This document shows, one piece after another, positions 44,227-48,990 of a stretch of DNA of 48,990 bases. Each line of letters starts with the position of its first letter. The stretch's first letter is position 1. Origin of the DNA: Syntrophales bacterium (GTDB lineage Bacteria; Desulfobacterota; Syntrophia; Syntrophales; UBA8958); assembly GCA_026416455.1 (NCBI GenBank), contig JAOAFE010000009.1, positions 70,460 through 119,449 of the forward strand. The letters are read 5' to 3'. The translations under genes were made by a program, and so were the position numbers. Under the pieces are notes generated by a model that was given only the letters and a program-made list of their open reading frames with translations, was not told the origin of the DNA and searched no databases.

Positions 44227-44276
44227 TACAGGTTAAAGGAAAGAAAAAAGAAAAAAATTAGAAAGGAGTAAGAGCG

Positions 44277-44810
44277 GTGAAAAAAATAGGTTTAGCGATG
44301 ATGGTCAGTTTGCTCGTGTTAGGATTGGCAGTCACAACGTATGCCTGGGGTGGTCCAGGGGGTAGGGGTTTTCCCGGTCGGGGTCCGGGGTTTGATGGGC
44401 CTTTTTTCGATATCCGGATGATACCTGATTTGAAACTCACGGCCGAGCAAGAGGCGAAGATAGATGCCCTTAGGTTGGCCCACCTGAAGGAGACGAAACC
44501 CTTAAGAGATAAAATGTTTTCTTTAAGTGGGGATTTAAGAATCCTCTGGATGGAAAAGGTGCCGGATGAAGCGAAGATAAACGCCGTGCAAAAGGAGCTG
44601 CGGGCAGTGCGAGATCAAATATGGGATAAAACGACGGCCTATATCATCAAGGTAAGAGAGGTACTCACGCCGGAGCAACAACAGAAGCTTTCGGCCTATC
44701 GGTGGTTTTCACCCGGCCCCATGGGTATGGGTAGGAGAGGTCACGGTGGCTGGTACTCACCTCCAGGAACGGGTGAACCTCCCTTTGGTCCCGGTCCGTG
44801 CTGGCGGTGA
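44277..44810 (+). CDS. Spy/CpxP/ZraP-like periplasmic protein
   Basis: 177 aa from GTG 44277 (AAAGGAG upstream). A signal peptide (about 1-23, ending TYAWGG) precedes a Gly/Pro-rich segment. The helical LTxxQ-type core (LKLTAEQEAKIDALR and LTPEQQQKL) is the family hallmark. A Gly/His/Pro-rich tail with GHGGW and a final Cys could bind metal. ZraP in E. coli is a zinc-binding chaperone that represses ZraSR. The neighbouring divergent kinase-regulator pair and CDF exporter fit that scheme. A terminator follows at once. Confidence 0.88.
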   Translation: MKKIGLAMMVSLLVLGLAVTTYAWGGPGGRGFPGRGPGFDGPFFDIRMIPDLKLTAEQEAKIDALRLAHLKETKPLRDKMFSLSGDLRILWMEKVPDEAKINAVQKELRAVRDQIWDKTTAYIIKVREVLTPEQQQKLSAYRWFSPGPMGMGRRGHGGWYSPPGTGEPPFGPGPCWR

Positions 44811-44818
44811 CCACCTGG

Positions 44819-44859
44819 CCCGGAGTAGGGTATCCCTCCTGCCCTGCTCCGGGTTTTTT
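44819..44859 (+). terminator. Rho-independent terminator of the Spy-like gene
   Basis: A twelve-bp stem (44819-44830 with 44842-44853, one G-U pair), an 11-base loop, then six T (44854-44859). The T-run abuts the stop of the convergent CDF gene. Confidence 0.9.
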
Positions 44860-45757
44860 ACAATCTGATCAGGTCTTCATGTGGTTCTTCCGCTGGATTA
44901 ATATGGATCATGACGTCTCCCACGTAATCGAAATGCTCAAAGATCCTTTTTTTTACTTGGTCCGAAATTTCGTGGGCCTCTTTTACCGTCATATTGGGAT
45001 CCATCTCCAGTTTCAGATCAACGATAACGTACTGTCCTGAGCGACGAGCCCGAATTTCATGTACTTTATATACCCCCGATACGGCAGCAGAGAGGGAAGA
45101 AACCTCTTCTAAAAAGGAACGAGGTGGTTGACCATCCATCAGCTCGTAAGTAGAGTGACGGGCCGTTGTCCAGGCCAGATGGAAGATAAAAAAAGATGTA
45201 AATACGGCCGCGATCGGATCCAAAAGGGGCCAACCGATATAGGCGCCTCCCGCTCCAATGAGGGTGGCGATGGAGGTGAGGGCATCTTTTTCATGGTCTC
45301 GCGCTAAAGCATGAATAGCCGGGCTCCCCGTTTGGCGGGCTACTCTTTGGGTGATCACGGAAAGGTATCCTTTGATCAGGATCGTAAGCAGCGCTACGAT
45401 CACGGCGATGAGATGGGTTTTCCCTACCTTACCGCTTGAGACTAAAGTCCATACATAGATAAGAAGTCCGATCCCGGAGAAAATGATCATTAGAGAAGCA
45501 AAAAGGGCAGCTATACCCTCAGCCTTTCCATGCCCATAAGGATGTCTAAGATCGGATGGTCGTCGGCCGATACGAATGGCAATTGCGGTAAATAAAATGA
45601 CCATAAAGTCGGCCGCGCTTTCCACTCCATCGGCGAGGACGGCCGATGAATTACCGAAATATCCGGCCGCAAATTTAGTTGCCATAAGGGTGAGATTGAA
45701 CCAAAAACTTAGGGAAATTATTTTGTCCGCCAGATTAAAGCGTGTCTCTCGATTCAT
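44858..45757 (-). CDS. Cation diffusion facilitator (CDF) metal exporter
   Basis: 299 aa from ATG 45757; an ATG eight codons upstream is possible. Six membrane spans precede a cytoplasmic C-terminal domain (about 210-299). Metal-site residues lie in span 2 (ADGVESAADF) and span 5 (RDHEKDALTS), with HPYGHGKAE between spans 2 and 3. It would export zinc, iron or another divalent ion using a proton gradient. Placement beside a ZraSR/ZraP-like set points to metal or envelope stress, though it is on the opposite strand from the Spy-like gene. Confidence 0.9.
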   Translation of the reverse strand: MNRETRFNLADKIISLSFWFNLTLMATKFAAGYFGNSSAVLADGVESAADFMVILFTAIAIRIGRRPSDLRHPYGHGKAEGIAALFASLMIIFSGIGLLIYVWTLVSSGKVGKTHLIAVIVALLTILIKGYLSVITQRVARQTGSPAIHALARDHEKDALTSIATLIGAGGAYIGWPLLDPIAAVFTSFFIFHLAWTTARHSTYELMDGQPPRSFLEEVSSLSAAVSGVYKVHEIRARRSGQYVIVDLKLEMDPNMTVKEAHEISDQVKKRIFEHFDYVGDVMIHINPAEEPHEDLIRL

Positions 45758-45839
45758 AAAAACCACCGTTGTTGACCACATAATCCTATGGTATGCATAG
45801 TTATCTTTGTCAACGTGTTTTATCGAGGAGGCTTAGATT

Positions 45840-46754
45840 ATGCCCAAGGAGGTTACCCATTGGCTCGTCGCAAAAGAAACGGCCAAGAGCCTGGAGGGTA
45901 CTCCGGCAGGGGATGCGGCCAACATATATCCGCATAGCCTTCTTCTCGGTGCCGTTTTTCCCGATATCATGTTCTATGCAAGAGGCAGAAATCGGATGCA
46001 TGCTCATTATTACCACGGATGGGAGGGGAGGGATACTAACTATCTACTGCGACAGGCGGCCAAGCGATTGAACGGTTTGGAATCAACGGCATGGCTGAGT
46101 TTGTTGGTGGGAATGATTTCCCATGTGGTTACCGATACAGTGTTTCATCCTCTCGTTTATTATGTAACTGGTAATTACGAAGCCAAGAGTGATCGAGAAC
46201 GTAATCTGGCTATCATGGCCCATCGGCAATTTGAATGCCTCTTGGATGTCTTTTTTGCCCGTCGAGAAAACCTGCCCAAGATAAAACTAAAAGATGTAGT
46301 AGCTCATCTGGAAATATCGGTACCAGACGTAGCTGGCTTAGATCCACCCGCGGAGAATGAATTTCCACGGGCTTTGAATAACTTCGCCCTCGTCCAGCGT
46401 TACTTTTCCCAGCCGTTGATGACCGAAATATTTGATCTTTTAGATTCTATGTGTCCCCTTTCTTGGCGGAAAGTATCGGCCCTTTTCTATCGGCGCTCTC
46501 TCGATGACTACCTTCCTATCCTGTCACGTCCCTTTTTCTATCACCATCCCGTTACCGGGGAAAAGGAGCAAGCGTCTGTGGCGGATCTCTTTCGGCAGTC
46601 GGTTATCTTGGGAAAAGAGAGAGTGGGACTTATGATGGCGGCTTTGGCTGAGGGCAGCCCTGTTTTTACTGAGAAAGGCATGTCTCTCAGTTTCGGTGTA
46701 GAGGGAATCCCTAGATATTTCGCCGCACAACCATTTTTTGGAGGTCGGAGATGA
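45840..46754 (+). CDS. Zinc-dependent phospholipase C-like protein
   Basis: 304 aa. MPKEVTHWLVAKE, HSLLLGAVFPDIMFY, HAHYYHG and GMISHVVTDTVFHPLVYY supply the His/Asp ligands of the zinc-dependent PLC fold. No signal peptide is seen, which separates it from secreted toxins; similar cytoplasmic proteins are common in Desulfobacterota and lack a known substrate. GGAGG lies upstream. Its stop overlaps the pyk start by four bases (ATGA). Confidence 0.85.
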   Translation: MPKEVTHWLVAKETAKSLEGTPAGDAANIYPHSLLLGAVFPDIMFYARGRNRMHAHYYHGWEGRDTNYLLRQAAKRLNGLESTAWLSLLVGMISHVVTDTVFHPLVYYVTGNYEAKSDRERNLAIMAHRQFECLLDVFFARRENLPKIKLKDVVAHLEISVPDVAGLDPPAENEFPRALNNFALVQRYFSQPLMTEIFDLLDSMCPLSWRKVSALFYRRSLDDYLPILSRPFFYHHPVTGEKEQASVADLFRQSVILGKERVGLMMAALAEGSPVFTEKGMSLSFGVEGIPRYFAAQPFFGGRR

Positions 46755-48196
46755 GAAGGACGAAGATCATTTGTACGCTAGGGCCGGCCAGTGATGAGGT
46801 GCCAGTAATAGAGGAATTAATGAAGAAGGGCATGGATGTTGCCCGCCTCAACTTTTCTCATGGTACGCACGATGATCACCGGGAAAAAATAAGGATCGTG
46901 CGAGAATTATCGGAAAGATTGGGGAAACCCGTGGCAGTGTTACAAGATTTGGCCGGGCCCAAATTGAGGATCGGGAAGGTGCCCGAAGAAGGCCTCGAGT
47001 TGTGTCCAGGTGATGAATTTGTACTCACGACAGAAGAAGTGTTGGGTTCGTGTGCGGGGGTCTCCGTCTCTTATGCCCATTTAGTTGATGAAGTGCATAT
47101 CGGTGATCGTATTCTTCTGGCCGACGGCCTCTTGGAATTGGTGGTTGTTGATAAGAAGCCGAAAAAATTGATCTGCCATGTCATTACCGGTGGTCTGCTC
47201 ACTTCTCACAAGGGAATCAATCTGCCGACGGGAACGGTTAGTATGCCGGTTTTGACGGATAAAGATCGTAAAGATCTAATCTTTGGTTTGGAGCAGGGGG
47301 TAGATTATGTAGCTTTATCTTTCGTCCGTACGCCTGATGATGTGAAAGAAGTGAAGGAATTTATTTCCGCGCAAGGGGGCGAGGTGCCGGTGATTGCCAA
47401 GATAGAAAAGCACGAAGCCCTTGAACATCTGGAGGAGATAATTGCGGTGTCGGATGGTGTTATGGTGGCCAGGGGAGATCTGGGGGTGGAAATTCCTCTT
47501 GAGGATGTCCCCCTGGTTCAGAAGAAAATAATTGCCACCGCCAATGCCCACGGTAAGATCGTCATTACGGCTACTCAAATGTTACGTTCCATGGTTAACT
47601 CTCCCCGACCAACGAGGGCAGAGGCAACGGACGTAGCCAACGCCGTCATTGACGGTACTGATGCCGTCATGCTATCGGAGGAAACGGCAACTGGTTCTTA
47701 TCCCGTTGAAGCCGTTCAGTTTATGGATCGTATCTGCCGCGCCGCAGAAAAAGGGCTATCTTATCATTATTACGAAAAAATGGCCCCTTCTCGCGATGTG
47801 TCACAATCCGTCGCGCATGCCGCCTGCGTGTTGGCTGACCACCTTGCGGCCAAGGTAATCGTAGCCTATACCTATTCGGGGGCGACGGCCCGATATATAT
47901 CTCGTTTTCGCCCTCGACAACCTATTATCGCCCTTTCTCCAGAAAAAAAGACGGTGGCTCGTCTCGCCCTCTGTTGGGGTTGCTATCCCCAGCTCGGTGT
48001 TAATCCTCGGGATACGGATGATTTGATTGAAAAGGCTGCCCAATCTGTCCTTTCCTCCCGCGAGCTCGCGCCTGGGGATTTAATCGTTATTACCCTGGGG
48101 CACCCCATTTGGCGGTCGGGGACGACCAATACCTTGCAGGTAAAGGTGGTAAGTGGCTCAGCCGGGCACCCTTTTGACGACCCCGGTTTCAATTAA
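46751..48196 (+). CDS. pyk: Pyruvate kinase
   Basis: 481 aa. RRTKIICTLGPAS at the N-terminus, DVARLNFSHG, DLAGPKLRIG, the catalytic VIAKIEKHEA, MVARGDLGVEIP and SPRPTRAEATDVANAVIDGTDAVMLSEETA are all intact. The C-terminal allosteric domain (about 350-475) is complete. Final ATP-yielding step of glycolysis. It is translationally coupled to the PLC-like gene and overlaps the convergent small gene by 39 bases. Confidence 0.97.
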   Translation: MRRTKIICTLGPASDEVPVIEELMKKGMDVARLNFSHGTHDDHREKIRIVRELSERLGKPVAVLQDLAGPKLRIGKVPEEGLELCPGDEFVLTTEEVLGSCAGVSVSYAHLVDEVHIGDRILLADGLLELVVVDKKPKKLICHVITGGLLTSHKGINLPTGTVSMPVLTDKDRKDLIFGLEQGVDYVALSFVRTPDDVKEVKEFISAQGGEVPVIAKIEKHEALEHLEEIIAVSDGVMVARGDLGVEIPLEDVPLVQKKIIATANAHGKIVITATQMLRSMVNSPRPTRAEATDVANAVIDGTDAVMLSEETATGSYPVEAVQFMDRICRAAEKGLSYHYYEKMAPSRDVSQSVAHAACVLADHLAAKVIVAYTYSGATARYISRFRPRQPIIALSPEKKTVARLALCWGCYPQLGVNPRDTDDLIEKAAQSVLSSRELAPGDLIVITLGHPIWRSGTTNTLQVKVVSGSAGHPFDDPGFN

Positions 48197-48355
48197 TTCA
48201 TGTAGTTGGGCGAGAAGCTGCTTTTCTTGGGCATCGACCACCATGTCGGCATTTACGGCGGCAAGAATCTTTTCGTACTCAGTGTGAGTTATCTCGTGGT
48301 CCTCGATGGCTTTTTCTATTATTTTTTTTACCTTTTCCGCTGACGAGCTAAGCAT
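48158..48355 (-). CDS. Small conserved hypothetical protein (65 aa)
   Basis: From ATG 48355, with AAGGAGG 11 bases upstream; the frame is open for 20 further codons without support. The predicted structure is helical: KVKKIIEKAIEDHEITHTEYEKIL, then VVDAQEKQLLAQLHELIETG. The pattern of two helix pairs around a D-x-x-D/E turn recalls short TerB-like or EF-hand-like repeats, but no family is certain. Its 3' end overlaps pyk. Confidence 0.6.
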   Translation of the reverse strand: MLSSSAEKVKKIIEKAIEDHEITHTEYEKILAAVNADMVVDAQEKQLLAQLHELIETGVVKRVPG

Positions 48356-48437
48356 ACACGTAATTACCTCCTTTCCATCCGCAAAAGCTATGTCCGTGGT
48401 TTCCGCTGATATCAATACTGACTTGATCTGTCAACAG

Positions 48438-48466
48438 TTGAAAAGTTCACGGTAATGAATTATACA
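48438..48466 (+). promoter_or_regulatory. Strong sigma-70 promoter
   Basis: TTGAAA (48438-48443), 17-base spacer, TATACA (48461-48466). Expected start near 48473. It points at the intergenic terminator and the sensor gene beyond. Confidence 0.75.
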
Positions 48467-48472
48467 AAACGT

Positions 48473-48575
48473 AAAAAGTTTATTCATTTTCTGGGTTACG
48501 AGCTGTGAAGTGGCCGGGGTATAAAAGGGGAGTCGAAAGCGACCGGATGTATTTTTTGGCATCGGTCGCTTTTTT
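48473..48575 (+). ncRNA. Candidate small RNA or attenuated leader
   Basis: The segment lies between a good promoter and a rho-independent terminator with no ORF of note, giving an RNA of about 100 bases. It contains GGCCGGGG, an A-rich bridge, then the terminator stem. It could be a free small RNA or a leader controlling the sensor gene at 48641 by termination. No riboswitch class recognised. Confidence 0.5.
48537..48575 (+). terminator. Rho-independent terminator
   Basis: AAGCGACCGGATG (48537-48549) pairs with CATCGGTCGCTT (48560-48571) with one bulged G. The T-run is 48570-48575. The loop is T-rich. Confidence 0.85.
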
Positions 48576-48640
48576 GATTAAGAAAAGTGAAAAATTGCCG
48601 ATGGTGAAAAGAGACACAGCTAAGGAGGAGGGACAAGATT

Positions 48641-48990
48641 ATGAAGAGGCGCTCGCTTTATTTTAGAATAGTTGGAGCTTTTTCTATTTTGGCCTTATTC
48701 ATCATCTTAGGCGGGGCATTGGGAACTTCCGGCATTTATGTTTTAACCCATCGTTTCGATAACATGTCAAAAAATCAGTACGCAATCGCAAAGACTATCT
48801 TTTCTCTTCAAGAAGCCGTCTTGGGATTAAAAGGGAAGGCGCTCTCCGTGATGCTCCCAGAGGTATTTTCTGATGAGGTGAGGCGTCGGGGGTATGTACG
48901 AGAGTTGGAGGTGTTGGATGGGTTGTTGGGGGAGGGTATGAGGAGGTTTGAGGGATATGTAGTTGGTGAGGGGGTGAGGCGTGCGTGGGG
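48641..48990 (+). CDS. Membrane sensor or chemoreceptor N-terminus, 3' truncated
   Basis: 116 codons from ATG 48641 (GGAGGAGGGA upstream), open to the window end. A basic start (MKRRSLYFRIV) and one membrane span (about 9-35) are followed by a helical periplasmic region (YAIAKTIFSLQEAVLGLKGKAL), the layout of methyl-accepting chemotaxis proteins or HAMP sensors with a four-helix-bundle sensor. The signalling part is outside the window. The last 110 bases are very poor in C, which may reflect a contig edge. Confidence 0.65.
   Translation, partial: MKRRSLYFRIVGAFSILALFIILGGALGTSGIYVLTHRFDNMSKNQYAIAKTIFSLQEAVLGLKGKALSVMLPEVFSDEVRRRGYVRELEVLDGLLGEGMRRFEGYVVGEGVRRAW

Noticed and set aside
48473-48575. 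c-di-GMP (GEMM) riboswitch upstream of the sensor gene
   Set aside because: The context is attractive, but the conserved GEMM core segments are not present.

Overview
The window is about 49 kb of chromosomal sequence, and both ends cut through genes. Most genes have housekeeping roles. The gene content points to a Gram-negative anaerobe, most likely a member of the Desulfobacterota (former Deltaproteobacteria; Syntrophales- or Syntrophobacteria-like). The pointers are several small conserved proteins I recall from that group (at 17555, 22439, 27066), the rpsF-rpsR-DUF2232-rplI-dnaB operon, many sigma-54 activators and PAS sensors, an outer-membrane-type peptidoglycan toolkit and a two-component system resembling ZraSR. 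This placement is inference from recall, not from a search. G+C looks moderate but was not computed. No phage, IS element, CRISPR array or restriction island was seen.

Layout. 1-6997: the rapZ 3' end, an M23 peptidase facing it, coaBC and a family-4 uracil-DNA glycosylase, an nfeD-slipin-small membrane protein operon, and a receiver-GGDEF protein with degenerate motifs. 7006-13762 (all minus): hemW-lepA, adk, a FmdB-type zinc ribbon protein, then a GH130 phosphorylase/hydrolase coupled to a glycosyltransferase that carries a fused cupin. 13784-17356 (minus): the ribosomal/replication operon rpsF-rpsR-DUF2232-rplI-dnaB. 17555-22451: a small conserved protein, a MASE3-PAS protein with a Cys-rich tail, tRNA-Arg(CCG), metF, an AMIN/amidase/LysM protein and a metallo-beta-lactamase. 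22439-26076 (mostly minus): a bactofilin-M23-lytic transglycosylase group, tRNA-Pro(GGG) and a ketopantoate reductase-like gene whose last codons are antisense to that tRNA. 26168-27930: small exported or hypothetical proteins and pspC, with the only gene-poor stretch (27309-27732). 28046-33583: a three-PAS sigma-54 activator, then an orphan periplasmic binding protein, an unrecognised beta-rich protein and an iron alcohol dehydrogenase. 33567-41037: a CGGC protein, manC, an SfsA/GIY-YIG fusion, an rRNA methyltransferase, NlpC/P60, OsmC, PilZ, RmuC and DUF1460 genes. 41060-45757: a ZraSR-like pair, a sigma-54 promoter and a Spy/ZraP-like protein, followed by a CDF metal exporter. 45840-48990: a PLC-like hydrolase, pyk, a small protein, a candidate small RNA and the start of a membrane sensor/chemoreceptor.

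Themes. Cell-wall turnover is well represented: two M23 peptidases, an AmiC-type amidase, a lytic transglycosylase, NlpC/P60, DUF1460 and a bactofilin that could position one of them. Mannose metabolism appears twice: manC lacks its usual C-terminal cupin, and a cupin of exactly that type is fused to the glycosyltransferase next to GH130. Two sigma-54 circuits are present. The one at 41-45 kb is the better supported, because a -24/-12 promoter and a repeat cluster lie between the sensor and its probable target. The least explained locus is 28046-33583.
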